DNA of 64,000 bases from an uncultured Steroidobacter sp. (GCA_938008435.1 CALLKK010000009.1:496001-560000); one strand, 5' to 3'; positions 27,945 through 38,242 are shown, counted from the stretch's first letter. Translations and numbers: made by a program. Notes: generated by a model from the letters alone, not told the origin.

Positions 27945-30578
27945 ATGAGCGAACGCCCAACCATCGACGAGCTCGTCAAGCAGGCGCAGGGGCTGAGCCC
28001 CAGTGAGCGCGTCGGCTTCATTCGTCGCATGTGCGAGTCGGACGAAGCACTGATGTCGCAGGTGTTCGAAGCGCTGCAGCATGCGGACAATCAGGCGCGA
28101 TCCTGGGCCACGCTGCCTGACGATGCAGATATCGACGTTGCCAGCGAAGTCTCGCTGGCAGGCCAACGGCTCGGACCGTATCGCTTCGTGCGCCGGCTCG
28201 GCTCGGGCGGAATGGGCGAAGTCTGGCTCGCCGAACGCGCCGACGACGAGTATCAACAGCGCGTGGCGATCAAGCTGGTGCGCGCAGGGATCTTTTCCGC
28301 GCAGGTTCACAGCCGCTTGCGCATGGAACGGCAGATCCTTGCGTCGTTGCAGCATCCGAACATCGCGCGCCTGCTGGACGGCGGCCGCGCGAGCGACGGC
28401 ACGCCCTACCTCGTGCTCGAATACATCGACGGCGAGCCGATCGACGTCTACTGCGATCGGCGGCGGCTGCGACTCGACGAGCGCATTCGCCTGTTTCAGC
28501 AGGTCTGCGCCACGGTGCACTACGCGCACCAGAATCTCGTCGTGCATCGCGACCTCAAGCCGAACAACATCCTCATCACCCAGGACGGCACGCCGAAGCT
28601 GCTCGATTTCGGCATCGCGAAGCTCCTCGACCCCCGGCAGACCCCCGGCACGCTCGCGGTCACGCATTTCGGCTATCGCGTGATGACGCCCACGCACGCC
28701 AGCCCCGAGCAAGTGCGCGGCGAGACGATCACCACCGCCAGCGACATCTACGTGCTCGGGCTCTTGCTTTACGAGATCCTGGCCGGACGCCGGCCGTTCG
28801 AGTTCGGGGGCAACACGCTGAGCGAGATCGAACGCACGATCAGCGAGTGCGACCCGCTCACGCCGAGCGCATTGCTCGCACGCACCGCGCGCTCGTCGCC
28901 GGAGCTCGCGCAGGACATCGCGGCATGCCGCTCGACGACCGTCGCGCGCCTGGAAAAAGAGCTGCGCGGCGACCTCGACAACATCGTCATGATGGCGATG
29001 CACAAGGATCCGCAGAAGCGCTACGGCTCGGCGGCGCAGCTGGCAGCCGATCTCGATCGTCATCTGCAGGGCATGCCGGTCGCGGCGACATCGCACACCT
29101 GGACGTATCGCGCGCGCAAGTTCGTGCGCCGCCACGCGCTGCCGGTGAGCGCGGGCGCCGTGGCGGTGGCGCTGCTCGCCGTGTTCGCGACCATCACCTT
29201 CGTGCAATCGCAGCGCATCGCCCGCGAGCGCGACGTCGCCAACGCGGAACGCACGCGCGCCGAGCAGATCTCTTCGTTCCTGGTCGAGCTGTTCGAGCTG
29301 TCCGATCCGTCAAAGAGCCGCGGCAGTCAGATCACGGCGCGCGAGCTGCTCGACATCGGTGCGCGCCGCGTCAGCATCGGGCTTGCCGATCAGCCCGAAA
29401 CGCGCTCGACGCTCCTGCAGACGATCGGCTTCGTCTACGGCAGCCTGGGCCTGTATTCGGATGCCGCAGCGATGCTCGGGAATGCGCTCAAGTCGAAGAT
29501 CGACGTTTACGGCCCGGAGCATCTCGAGGTCGCCTCCGCCATGGTGGCGCTCGCCGAAGCGTTCATCGAGCAAGGCGCTTTCGATCGAGCACAGACGTTG
29601 CTCGACGATGCGCTCGAAATGCAACGCAAGCTGGCCGGCCGCGAGGCGCTCGAGACGGCGGAAACGCTCCTCAGCCGCGGCAGACTCTCGCAGCGCCGGG
29701 GCGAGCTGGCGCAGGCCGAGATCCTCTATCACGACAGCCTCGGCATCTATCGCAAACACGGACAGGAGCGCACGACGAAGGCCGCCTTGGTCCTCAGCGA
29801 GCTGGCGGCGCTGCATTCGTATCGGAGCAATTACGCGGAAGCCGCGCGCCTGTACCGCACTGCGCTCGACATCGATCGCGAGCAACTCGGCCACGAGCAC
29901 CCGCAGGTTGCCAAAGACCTGCACAACCTCGCCGTCATGCTCCATCTGCAAGGCAATCTCGCGCAGGCCGAGCCGCTCTACGCCGAGGCGAGCGAGCTCA
30001 TGCAGCGCATCTTGGGCGAGTCCCACCCCGATACGCTCGATGCACGCAGCAACTACGGCCGCTTCCTACACCGCAAAGGGGATCTCGAGCGCGCGGAAAG
30101 CGTGCTGTCCGATGCATTGCAGGCCAATCGCAACGCGCGCGGCGATTCGCATCCGTATGTCGGCCATGACCTCTTGAGTCTTGCGATCGTGCGCATGGAT
30201 CGCGGCGCCTACGCAGCGGCCCGCCGCGACCTAGACGCGGCGCTCGAGATCTTCCGTCGCTCGCTGCCGAGCGAGCATCCGTACGTCGTCTCGGCGCTCG
30301 TCAACATCGGCCGTCTGCAAGTGGAAACCGGCGATACGGCGGCGGCAGAAAATACGTTGCGCGAGGCGCTCGCGATGGCGAGCAAGTTCCAGCCGGACGA
30401 CGGCCCGCAAGCGGCAGCCGCCAAGAGCTCGCTCGGCCGTGCTCTGTTGGCGCAGCGCCGTGAAACGGACGCTCTACCGCTCCTCGAGCAGAGCCTGCCG
30501 ATACTGGAACGCGCGCACGGACCGGATGCCGCGATCGTCGCACGCACGCGCGAAGCACTGGCGAAGCTCAAAGATTGA
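27945..30578 (+). CDS. Ser/Thr protein kinase with TPR repeats
   Basis: The protein has 877 residues. Residues about 85-375 are a Hanks-type kinase with GSGGMGEVW, the Lys in VAIKLV, catalytic HRDLKPNN, DFG intact, and ASPEQ. A membrane helix is at about 400-420 (LPVSAGAVAVALLAVFATIT). The rest is a run of tetratricopeptide repeats of the 12-TPR kind with repeated LYxEALxIxRxxLGxxHPxVA motifs. Such kinases are common in this size class and often have unknown partners. The gene is single, with no obvious phosphatase neighbour. Confidence 0.9.
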   Translation: MSERPTIDELVKQAQGLSPSERVGFIRRMCESDEALMSQVFEALQHADNQARSWATLPDDADIDVASEVSLAGQRLGPYRFVRRLGSGGMGEVWLAERADDEYQQRVAIKLVRAGIFSAQVHSRLRMERQILASLQHPNIARLLDGGRASDGTPYLVLEYIDGEPIDVYCDRRRLRLDERIRLFQQVCATVHYAHQNLVVHRDLKPNNILITQDGTPKLLDFGIAKLLDPRQTPGTLAVTHFGYRVMTPTHASPEQVRGETITTASDIYVLGLLLYEILAGRRPFEFGGNTLSEIERTISECDPLTPSALLARTARSSPELAQDIAACRSTTVARLEKELRGDLDNIVMMAMHKDPQKRYGSAAQLAADLDRHLQGMPVAATSHTWTYRARKFVRRHALPVSAGAVAVALLAVFATITFVQSQRIARERDVANAERTRAEQISSFLVELFELSDPSKSRGSQITARELLDIGARRVSIGLADQPETRSTLLQTIGFVYGSLGLYSDAAAMLGNALKSKIDVYGPEHLEVASAMVALAEAFIEQGAFDRAQTLLDDALEMQRKLAGREALETAETLLSRGRLSQRRGELAQAEILYHDSLGIYRKHGQERTTKAALVLSELAALHSYRSNYAEAARLYRTALDIDREQLGHEHPQVAKDLHNLAVMLHLQGNLAQAEPLYAEASELMQRILGESHPDTLDARSNYGRFLHRKGDLERAESVLSDALQANRNARGDSHPYVGHDLLSLAIVRMDRGAYAAARRDLDAALEIFRRSLPSEHPYVVSALVNIGRLQVETGDTAAAENTLREALAMASKFQPDDGPQAAAAKSSLGRALLAQRRETDALPLLEQSLPILERAHGPDAAIVARTREALAKLKD

Positions 30579-30643
30579 CACGCGCTTCGGCGGCGCCCGA
30601 TCGCACCGCCAACGATAGGCACGCGAGGCGCCCTGCTGCCTCT

Positions 30644-32176
30644 CTACGCGTGCCCGTTGTCGCTCAAGAACATCCGGTAGGCGGGATTGTCCGTCTCTTC
30701 GATGTAGACATAGTTGAGCTCGCGCACATGCGCATCGAAGTCGCCGCTCTCCTCGGGCGGGATCTGGATGCCGGCGAGCACGCGTCCGTAGTCCGAGCCA
30801 TGGTTGCGGTAGTGGAACAGTGTGATGTTCCACTGCGTGCCGATCGCGTGCAGGAACTTGAGCAGCGCACCCGGACGCTCGGGGAATTCGAAGCGGAAGA
30901 GCCGCTCGTGCTTGAGCCCTTGCGAGCGGCCGCCGACCATGTAACGCACGTGCAGCTTCGCCATCTCGTTGTCGCTCATGTCGACGACGGGATAGCCGGC
31001 CTGCTTGAGCGTACCGATGACCGCCTCTTTTTCCTGCCCGCCCTGCGACAAGGCCAGACCGACGAAGATCTGCGCCGAGTTGGCACCGCTGTAGCGATAG
31101 TTGAACTCGGTGACGCTCCTGCGCCCGAGCACTTCGCAGAAGCGCAGGAAGCTGCCGCGCTGCTCGGGGATTTCGACGGCGATCAAGGCCTCGCGCTGTC
31201 CGCCGATGTCGGCGCGCTCAGCGATGTGGCGTAAGCGGTCGAAATTGACGTTGGCGCCGCAATTGACCGAGATGAAGGTCTTGTCGCGGCACTGCTCGCG
31301 CGCGACGTATTTCTTGATTCCCGCGACCGGCAGCGCGCCCGCGGGTTCGACGATCGTGCGATTGTCCTCGAAGATGTCCTGGATCGCGGCGCAGATCTCG
31401 TCGGTGTTGACGGTGATCACTTCGTCGACGTACTGACGCGCGAGTCGGAACGTCTCCTCGCCCACGCGGCGCACGGCCACACCGTCGGCGAAGATTCCGA
31501 CACGATCGAGCGTCACGCGCTCGCCCGCCGCGAGCGAGCGCTTCATCGCATCGGCATCGTCCGGCTCCACGCCGATGATACGAATCTTGGGAAACAGATA
31601 CTTCACGTAGGCCGCAATACCGGCGATCAGCCCGCCGCCGCCGACAGCGATGAAGATCGCATCGATCTCCTCGCCCGGATGCTGCCGCAGGATCTCCATG
31701 CCGATCGTGCCCTGACCGGCGATGACATCCGGATCGTCGAAGGGATGAATGAACGTGAGCCCGCGCTGCGCGGCCAGCGCGAGCGCATGCTCGTAAGCCT
31801 GGTCGTAATCATCCCCATGCAGCACCGCCTCTCCGCCGAGGTCGATCACGGCCTGCACTTTGATCTGCGGCGTCGTCTGCGGCATCACGATCGTCGCTGG
31901 GATACCGCGGCGCCGGGCCGCGAGCGCAACGCCCTGCGCATGGTTGCCGGCCGAAGCGCAGATCACGCCGCGCCGGGCCGCGTCCTCGGGCAGATGCGCG
32001 ATCTTGTTGTACGCGCCGCGCAGCTTGAAGGAGAACACAGGCTGCAGGTCTTCGCGCTTGAACAGCACGCGGTTGCCGATGCGGCGGCTCAAGCGCGGGG
32101 CCGGCTCGAGCGGCGATTCGATCGCGACGTCGTAAACGCGCGCCTTGAGGATGCGTTCGAGATAATCGTGGGACAT
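30644..32176 (-). CDS. ilvA: Threonine ammonia-lyase, biosynthetic
   Basis: The protein has 510 residues, the usual length of biosynthetic IlvA. The PLP lysine is K51 in SFKLRGAYNK, and the glycine loop is VGGGGLIAG. Two ACT-like regulatory regions fill about 325-505 and should bind isoleucine and valine. It deaminates threonine to 2-oxobutyrate, the first step to isoleucine, and works with the acetolactate synthase at 44508-47153. It diverges from the aminotransferase-like gene with a 146-base gap. Confidence 0.95.
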   Translation of the reverse strand: MSHDYLERILKARVYDVAIESPLEPAPRLSRRIGNRVLFKREDLQPVFSFKLRGAYNKIAHLPEDAARRGVICASAGNHAQGVALAARRRGIPATIVMPQTTPQIKVQAVIDLGGEAVLHGDDYDQAYEHALALAAQRGLTFIHPFDDPDVIAGQGTIGMEILRQHPGEEIDAIFIAVGGGGLIAGIAAYVKYLFPKIRIIGVEPDDADAMKRSLAAGERVTLDRVGIFADGVAVRRVGEETFRLARQYVDEVITVNTDEICAAIQDIFEDNRTIVEPAGALPVAGIKKYVAREQCRDKTFISVNCGANVNFDRLRHIAERADIGGQREALIAVEIPEQRGSFLRFCEVLGRRSVTEFNYRYSGANSAQIFVGLALSQGGQEKEAVIGTLKQAGYPVVDMSDNEMAKLHVRYMVGGRSQGLKHERLFRFEFPERPGALLKFLHAIGTQWNITLFHYRNHGSDYGRVLAGIQIPPEESGDFDAHVRELNYVYIEETDNPAYRMFLSDNGHA

Positions 32177-32304
32177 CGAGGCGAGGCTTGTTGGTGATTG
32201 CGCTACGGTAGCAGGAATGCGTCTTACGGTCTGCCGCTTCTCACGGTCGGCGCGGCGGCAAGCGGCGAATCGGCGCGGCCGGTCGAACGAGTCGGCGCAT
32301 AACC

Positions 32305-32313
32305 TGCGATAAT
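32305..32313 (+). promoter_or_regulatory. Extended -10 promoter for the class V aminotransferase gene
   Basis: TGC-GATAAT (TGn plus five of six bases of TATAAT) starts at 32305. The start point would be near 32320, close to the first ATG (32323). This suggests either a very short leader or that translation starts at the ATG at 32350. Confidence 0.4.
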
Positions 32314-32322
32314 CCGCCGTTC

Positions 32323-33645
32323 ATGAGGCCCAAGAGTCTAACGTCATCCATGCCCTTTGCGCTTACTCGCCGCGAGGTGCTCGCGGCCGCCGTCGCGGCC
32401 TCGCTCAGCCCTGTCGCCCTCGCGCAGAACAACAAGATGCCCTCCTCCTCGCGCGAGCTCTGGCAATGGATTCGCTCGCAACCCGTCCTCGACACACAGA
32501 TCGCCTATCTCGATGCGGCGAGCGCCGGGCCGACCATGCGCGCCGCGATGGTCGCGGAGTACCGGGCGCGGGAAACGCAAAGCTTCGCGCTCGCCACCAC
32601 AGGCGCCCCGTCGTACTGGGCGAACGAGAGCACGCGCATCGCCTCGCGCGTGGCCGCATTCCTCGGCTGCGACGCCGATGAGCTCTGTTTCACGCACGGC
32701 GCAGGCGAGGCGCTCAGCTTCGCCGCGGGCGGACTCGAGCTCAATCCGGGCGATGAGATCGTGACGAGCTCGCGTGAGCATCCGGCGGCGCTCGCGCCGT
32801 GGCTCACGCTCGCCCAACGCCGCGGCGTCATCGTCAAACAGGTCGATTTGCCCGCGCCGCTCACCGGGCCCGAGCAGGTCCTCGGCCTATTCGCCGGCGC
32901 CACCACCGAGCGCACGAAAGTGTTTGCGTTCGCGCACGTCCAGCACAGCGACGGCGCGCTCTTGCCGGTCGCCGAGCTCTGCCAGTTCGCCCGCCAGCGC
33001 AACATCGTCACTGTCGTCGACGGCGCGCAAGCGGTCGGCATGCTCGATTTTCAGCTGCGCGATCTAAACTGCGATCTTTACGCGGGTTGCTTTCACAAAT
33101 GGCTGTGCGGCAGTCACGGCACCGGGTTTCTGTACGTGCGCCGCGAGATGCTGGAGCGACTCTGGCCGACCGAGCCGCGCACGCTCGCTGCAGCCGAAGC
33201 GGCGGCACCTGCGCAAGCCGCTGCGCAAGAAGGCGTGCCCGCAACGCTCGGCAAGCTCGGCAACGTCGTGCCGCGCTTGTGGCCGGCGCTACGCGGCGTC
33301 GAATCGGCGCTCGAGTTCCAGCAGCAGATCGGACGCAGTCGCATTGAAGCGCGCATTCGCGAGCTTGCGATCTACGCGCGGCTACGACTCCAACCGCTCG
33401 CCGACGCCGAGATTCTGACTCCGGCGCGTCCCGGCCTCTGGGCCGGCATTCTCACGCTCCGCTCGCCGAAGCGTTCCGGCACCGATCTCGCAACGTCGCT
33501 CATGCGCGGCCATCGCGTGTTCGTGCAACCGCTCGCCTGGCCGGGCTCGGAGCTCGGCGCGCTGCGGATTTCGCTGCACATCTTCAACACGCACGATGAG
33601 ATCGACAAGCTCGTGCAGGGGCTCGATCGTGCGCTGAAGCTTTGA
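32323..33645 (+). CDS. Exported PLP-dependent class V aminotransferase-like protein
   Basis: The protein has 440 residues from 32323; the ATG at 32350 is an alternative. The N-terminus has a twin-arginine-like signal (LTRREVLAAAVAASLSPVALA), unusual for this family. The fold is aminotransferase class V (isopenicillin-N epimerase/cysteine desulfurase-like). The PLP lysine is in CFHKWLCGSHGTGF, preceded by VDGAQAVGM. A TAT signal would allow export after cofactor binding. The substrate is unknown. Confidence 0.82.
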   Translation: MRPKSLTSSMPFALTRREVLAAAVAASLSPVALAQNNKMPSSSRELWQWIRSQPVLDTQIAYLDAASAGPTMRAAMVAEYRARETQSFALATTGAPSYWANESTRIASRVAAFLGCDADELCFTHGAGEALSFAAGGLELNPGDEIVTSSREHPAALAPWLTLAQRRGVIVKQVDLPAPLTGPEQVLGLFAGATTERTKVFAFAHVQHSDGALLPVAELCQFARQRNIVTVVDGAQAVGMLDFQLRDLNCDLYAGCFHKWLCGSHGTGFLYVRREMLERLWPTEPRTLAAAEAAAPAQAAAQEGVPATLGKLGNVVPRLWPALRGVESALEFQQQIGRSRIEARIRELAIYARLRLQPLADAEILTPARPGLWAGILTLRSPKRSGTDLATSLMRGHRVFVQPLAWPGSELGALRISLHIFNTHDEIDKLVQGLDRALKL

Positions 33646-33658
33646 ACGGCCGCACGCA

Positions 33659-34069
33659 ATGGAGCTCACGCAACTGCTGTTCACCGGATCGCTGAGCGGG
33701 CTGCTCAGCGTGCTCGCGCACGCGACGTTTTGGGGCGCCGTCTCGTTTTGGGTTCGCGGCAACACCGTGCCGCGGTACGCCGAGCCGCCGCTTGCCGAAG
33801 CGTTCCTGCACATGGCGGCGGGCATCGCGCTGGCGTTTCTGTTCTGGCTGAGCTGGGGGTTGGCGGGATTGACGGAGAACCGCTGGTGGGTGCGCGGCCT
33901 CATCTTCGGCGGTCTCGCCTGGTTTGCACTCGCCTTGCCGACGGTCGCCGGCCTCGTGGCGGGACGCATCATCGACGCCCGCGCAGGCGCATTCGCGGGC
34001 TCACGCTGGGCGACGACTGCACTTGGCGTCGGACTCGCCTGCGCGTGGAGCTGGCACCGAGCGGCCTGA
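33659..34069 (+). CDS. Small integral membrane protein
   Basis: The protein has 136 residues and four hydrophobic helices (about 7-27, 50-68, 80-102, 115-132). The opening LLFTGSLSGLLSVLAHATFW is hydrophobic with a polar Gly/Ser pattern. I recognise no family. It follows the aminotransferase-like gene by 13 bases and should be co-transcribed. It is convergent with the hydrolase-like gene. Confidence 0.7.
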   Translation: MELTQLLFTGSLSGLLSVLAHATFWGAVSFWVRGNTVPRYAEPPLAEAFLHMAAGIALAFLFWLSWGLAGLTENRWWVRGLIFGGLAWFALALPTVAGLVAGRIIDARAGAFAGSRWATTALGVGLACAWSWHRAA

Positions 34070-34104
34070 CGCATCAGGCCGCCCGAGGCAGCTCAGGGGC
34101 GCCG

Positions 34105-34953
34105 CTAGCGATCGAAGAACTCGCGCATGAGCGCGGCGAAACGGGCGGGCGCCGCGCTGATGAAACCCTGACCGTATTCCGGCACTTCGAGCAACGAGCC
34201 GTTCGCGAGCGCGGCACGCACGCGCGGCGCCTGCTCCCAGAACTCATCCTTGGCTCGCAGCACCAACGCCGGCTGCTTGATGAGCGGCAATCGCTCGCCC
34301 GACGGATACTCGAGCGCAGCGGCCAGCGCCTTGACGCCCTGCACGCCGGCGCGCAGACGCTCGCCGAACTCCTCGGCCAGAGCCGTCGTCGGCACGCCCG
34401 GACCGCGACGCTCGAGCGTGCGGCGCCACTCTTCGATGACGTCGCTACCGTCGTCGCGCGAACCGAGCGGCGCGTGATTCTGCACGAGCGCGATGCGATC
34501 CTGAGTCGAGTACGACGGCACGCCCCACAGCATGATGCGCCGGACCTGCTGCGGCCGCGCGATGGCGAGCTCGGCCGCAACCGCCGCACCGAGCTGATAA
34601 CCGAAGACGTCGACTTGCCGCAGCCGCAAGCTGTCCAGAAAATCGCCGATGGCATTGGCGAAATCGGTCGCGCTTGCTTTGCCTGCTGCATCCGAGCTGC
34701 CGTGACCCGGCAAGTCGGGCGCATACACGCTGCGATCGTTGCCGAGCTCTTTCAACAACGGAGCGAACAGTCGACCGGAGCCGCCGCTGTGATGCAGACA
34801 GATGAGCGGCGTGCGCTCGTCGAAACCGCCGCCGGACGGATAGGCAGTCCAGAGATGGATCTGACCGAAGCGCGATTCGGCGTAGGAACGACGAATGTGA
34901 ATGACTGCCGGTTGCGGCAGTGGCAGACGATTGCGATGTTTGGCGTGAATCAC
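34105..34953 (-). CDS. Alpha/beta-hydrolase-fold protein without canonical Ser and His
   Basis: The protein has 282 residues from a GTG at 34953 with GAGG upstream. The fold is clear: ICLHHSGGSGRLF (oxyanion strand), APDLPGHGSSD, then the nucleophile elbow. The elbow reads GYQLG: the nucleophile position is Gln (Q120) instead of Ser, Cys or Asp. The late histidine position, usually G-H-G/F, is Gln (YGQGF, Q262). The acid position (AKDEFW) is kept. It may be a binding protein or a non-hydrolytic variant. It diverges from the S9 peptidase gene. Confidence 0.82.
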   Translation of the reverse strand: MIHAKHRNRLPLPQPAVIHIRRSYAESRFGQIHLWTAYPSGGGFDERTPLICLHHSGGSGRLFAPLLKELGNDRSVYAPDLPGHGSSDAAGKASATDFANAIGDFLDSLRLRQVDVFGYQLGAAVAAELAIARPQQVRRIMLWGVPSYSTQDRIALVQNHAPLGSRDDGSDVIEEWRRTLERRGPGVPTTALAEEFGERLRAGVQGVKALAAALEYPSGERLPLIKQPALVLRAKDEFWEQAPRVRAALANGSLLEVPEYGQGFISAAPARFAALMREFFDR

Positions 34954-35143
34954 TGAGTACCTCGTGGCGAGTGCTCGCTGCGTCGCTCGCGCAATGCTGC
35001 GCAGCTGACATATGCTGGCGAGCAAGTCGTTCGATGTGGCGCAGAGTTTACGTGCGGCGCGTGCCCCAGAAATGGACCCACTTCTCAGCTTGGCGCAGTG
35101 TCGGCATTGACCGCGTCACAGTGAATGAGTTCGAGGATCGACG

Positions 35144-37252
35144 ATGACGCTCAACTACATTGGCAAGTTCTACGTGTTCGCCGCAGCTGCATTGGCATTG
35201 GTTGCGAGCGGGATCACAGCACACGCCGAACCGTATACCGCAGAGGCGATGTGGCAATTGAAGCGATTAGGGGATCCTGCGATTTCCCCTGATGGCCGTA
35301 TCGCGGTTGTCCCTGTCACGAGCTACGACATCGCGCGCAACAAAGCCATAACAAATCTGTGGCTCGTGCCCACCAAACCCGGACGCGCGCGGCAACTGAC
35401 GAGCGGCGAATGGAGCGATTCCTCGCCGATGTGGAGTCCGGACGGTCAGCTCATCGCATTCGTTTCCAAACGCGACGGCGATGAAGAAGCGCAGCTTTAT
35501 GTCATCCCGGTCGATGGCGGCGAAGCGCGCCGGATCACCAACATTCCAACCGGCGTCATCGCGCCGAAGTGGTTTCCGGACTCCAAGCGGCTCGCGTTTC
35601 TGACGCAGGTTTGGCCCGACGTGACGTCCTGGGAAGAAACTGCCAAGCGGCTCAAAGAGCGAGCCGAACCGAAGATGTCGGCGCAAGTCTGGGACAAGGC
35701 GCCGGTGTCGTACTGGGATCGCCTGCTCGATGGCCGCGAGACGCACATCTATTCCGTCAGCATCGCAGGCGGCGAGCCCATTGCGCTGACGCTCGGCTCG
35801 GGACTTTCGCTCGATGTCGCCGAACCCGATGCAAGCTCCTATGACGTCTCGCCCGACGGCACTGAAATCGCCTTCGCCGCGGATGTCGACAAGACGGGAA
35901 CGGATCCGAACTTCGACATCTTCGTGATGCCGGTCGACGGCGGCGCGCCGACCAATCTGACGAGCGACAACCCTGCCGACGATCTATCGCCGCTCTACAG
36001 CCCGGACGGGCGGCTGCTGGCGTTTCGTCGTCAGACGATCAAAGACTTCTACGCCGATCGCGCGCGGCTGATGGTGTTCGATCGGCGCACGCGCACGATT
36101 CGCGGACTGACTAACGATTGGGATCGTTCGGCCGATGGCTTGGTCTGGTCGCCTGCGGGCGATGCGCTCTATGGTTCGATCGACGACGCCGGCACACGCC
36201 GCGTCTATCGCTTCGATCTCTCCGGCGGCGAGCCGCGTGCGATCACGCGCGAGCCGAGCTTCAGCTCGCTCGCCGTGGCAGGCAGCGGACCGGTGATCGT
36301 CGGTCTACGACAAAGCTTCGTCGAGCCGCCGACGCTCGTCAGCATTATTCCGCGCACCGGCACCGCCACGAAGCTCACCACGTTCAACGATGCGGCGCTC
36401 GAACGTCTGACGCAGGGACGCTACGAGCGCGTGACTTACAAGGGCGCGAACGACGAAGACGTGCAGATGTGGATCGTCTATCCGCCTAACTTCACGCCCG
36501 AGAAGCGCTGGCCGTTGTATCTGCTGTTGCATGGCGGCCCGCACAACGGAATGACCGACGGCTATCAGTGGCGTTGGAATGCCCAGGTCTTCGCCAATTG
36601 GGGTTATGTCACCGCCTGGCACAACTTCCATGGCTCGAGCGGATTCGGGCAGGCGTGGACGGATTCGATCACGCGCGACTGGGGCGAGTTGCCGTATATC
36701 GACACGATCAAGGCGGCCGAATGGTTCGCGGCGCAGCCCTGGATCGATCCCGAACGCATGGCCGCAGGCGGCGGTAGCTTCGGCGGCTATCTCGCGGCTT
36801 ACCTGCTCGGTCGCGAGCATCCGTTCAAGACGCTCGTCGCGCACGCGCCCGTGTACAACCTGTTCACGCAGTACGCGAGCGACGGCGGCGCCACGAAGAA
36901 GCGTCACGGCGAATTCTGGGAAGACCCCGCGCGTTTCGAGCGCAACTCGCCCCATGTGCGCGCCGGCCACTTCAACACGCCGACGCTCGTCATCCACGGA
37001 CAACGCGACATGCGCGTGCCGGTCAATCACGCGCTCGAGCTCTTCAACACGCTGCAGCGACGCGGCGTGCCGAGCAGACTCGTGTATTTCCCGGACGAGA
37101 ATCACTGGGTGCTCAAGCCGCAGAACTCGCTGTTCTGGTACGAGACCAAGCGCAAGTGGCTGCAGCAATATGTCGCGCCCGGTCCGAGCGATGCACCCGC
37201 GAACGGTGCGTTCACTGAGCCGACGTCGGCCGCAAGCCCAAGCAGCGAGTAG
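35144..37252 (+). CDS. S9 family peptidase (acylaminoacyl/dipeptidyl type)
   Basis: The protein has 702 residues. A signal peptide covers about 1-27 (cleavage after AHA). An N-terminal beta-propeller built of WSPDGQLIAF-type repeats runs to about 440. The catalytic alpha/beta domain follows with Ser in GGGSFGGY (about 545), Asp in HGQRDMRVP (about 621) and His in DENHWVLKP (about 653). It should cleave short peptides in the periplasm. GAGG precedes the start. It is monocistronic by spacing. Confidence 0.92.
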   Translation: MTLNYIGKFYVFAAAALALVASGITAHAEPYTAEAMWQLKRLGDPAISPDGRIAVVPVTSYDIARNKAITNLWLVPTKPGRARQLTSGEWSDSSPMWSPDGQLIAFVSKRDGDEEAQLYVIPVDGGEARRITNIPTGVIAPKWFPDSKRLAFLTQVWPDVTSWEETAKRLKERAEPKMSAQVWDKAPVSYWDRLLDGRETHIYSVSIAGGEPIALTLGSGLSLDVAEPDASSYDVSPDGTEIAFAADVDKTGTDPNFDIFVMPVDGGAPTNLTSDNPADDLSPLYSPDGRLLAFRRQTIKDFYADRARLMVFDRRTRTIRGLTNDWDRSADGLVWSPAGDALYGSIDDAGTRRVYRFDLSGGEPRAITREPSFSSLAVAGSGPVIVGLRQSFVEPPTLVSIIPRTGTATKLTTFNDAALERLTQGRYERVTYKGANDEDVQMWIVYPPNFTPEKRWPLYLLLHGGPHNGMTDGYQWRWNAQVFANWGYVTAWHNFHGSSGFGQAWTDSITRDWGELPYIDTIKAAEWFAAQPWIDPERMAAGGGSFGGYLAAYLLGREHPFKTLVAHAPVYNLFTQYASDGGATKKRHGEFWEDPARFERNSPHVRAGHFNTPTLVIHGQRDMRVPVNHALELFNTLQRRGVPSRLVYFPDENHWVLKPQNSLFWYETKRKWLQQYVAPGPSDAPANGAFTEPTSAASPSSE

Positions 37253-37357
37253 CACGCCGCAGGGGGTGCGAGCTGTCGGAAAACGCAATCGCCATCGGCT
37301 TGCATGAGCGTGTAGAGTCGTCCGCCGAGACGTCCGTAGGGATTGATGGAGGTTCCA

Positions 37358-38242
37358 ATGCGCCGCGATGACCGCTCCGTCCTGCTCGCGACGCGCAGCG
37401 CGCTGCTCGTCGCAACGCTTGCCGCGCTGACCGCTTGCCAACAAAGCGCGCCGCCGCCATCGGCCCAAGGCCCCTCCGAAGTCGAGTGGGCGCGTGCCGC
37501 ACTCGAACGCAATCCGCACCTCGAAATCATCGCCGTCGACACGAGCACGAATGTCTTCACGGTGCGCGATCGGCGGACCGGAGAAATCCGTGCCGTCGGT
37601 CTCGATGATCTTGCAGCCGCGCCGCTCGAGCTGCTTGCGCAGCACGCCACAAGCCCGACGCCGCACACTGCGCCCATCGCCAGCCCAGAAGAAGCGCTCG
37701 CAACGCAAGCGGCACCGGAAGCCGCACCGCCAGCGCTCGCTCCAAGCGAGCCCTCAGCGCCGCAGGCGAGCGTTGCCGATGCGGACGATTCGAGCACCGA
37801 TACAGCGGCGAGCTACACGATCGAGCGCAGCGGCGGACAGATTCGCATCAGCGGCCCCGGCGTCAGCATCGTGAGTGCCGATACTGCCGGCGAGGGACAG
37901 CCGAACATTGCACGCGGCACGCCGAGCGAGCCGATCATTTGCGAGGGAAAGCGCATGATGCACCTCGACGGTCGTCAGATCTTCGTCGAGGGCGATGCCA
38001 TCGTCGTCCGCGGCGGCTGCGAGCTCTACGTCACCAACAGCCGCATCGTGGCCACCGGCACCGGCATCGTCGTGCACGATGGCACCGTACACGTCTCCAA
38101 CAGCACGATCGACGGCCGCAACGGTTCGTTCGACGTGAGCGACCAAGCGCGGTTGATCGCGCGCGCCTCGACCTTCCAAGGCATTCCGCGCCGCGCCGAG
38201 CACGCGATCGTGCAAGATCAGGGCGGAAATCGCTGGCGCTGA
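37358..38242 (+). CDS. Lipoprotein with parallel beta-helix-like repeats
   Basis: The protein has 294 residues from the ATG at 37358, behind a GGAGGTT site; upstream starts would place the site inside the frame. The signal peptide ends in the lipobox ALTAC. A small N-terminal domain (about 40-85) follows, then an Ala/Pro-rich linker (95-150), then short repeats at about 180-280 (EGDAIVVRGGCELYVTNS, GTGIVVHDGTVHVSNST) typical of a right-handed beta-helix. It may bind a polysaccharide, but no ligand is evident. Confidence 0.7.
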   Translation: MRRDDRSVLLATRSALLVATLAALTACQQSAPPPSAQGPSEVEWARAALERNPHLEIIAVDTSTNVFTVRDRRTGEIRAVGLDDLAAAPLELLAQHATSPTPHTAPIASPEEALATQAAPEAAPPALAPSEPSAPQASVADADDSSTDTAASYTIERSGGQIRISGPGVSIVSADTAGEGQPNIARGTPSEPIICEGKRMMHLDGRQIFVEGDAIVVRGGCELYVTNSRIVATGTGIVVHDGTVHVSNSTIDGRNGSFDVSDQARLIARASTFQGIPRRAEHAIVQDQGGNRWR

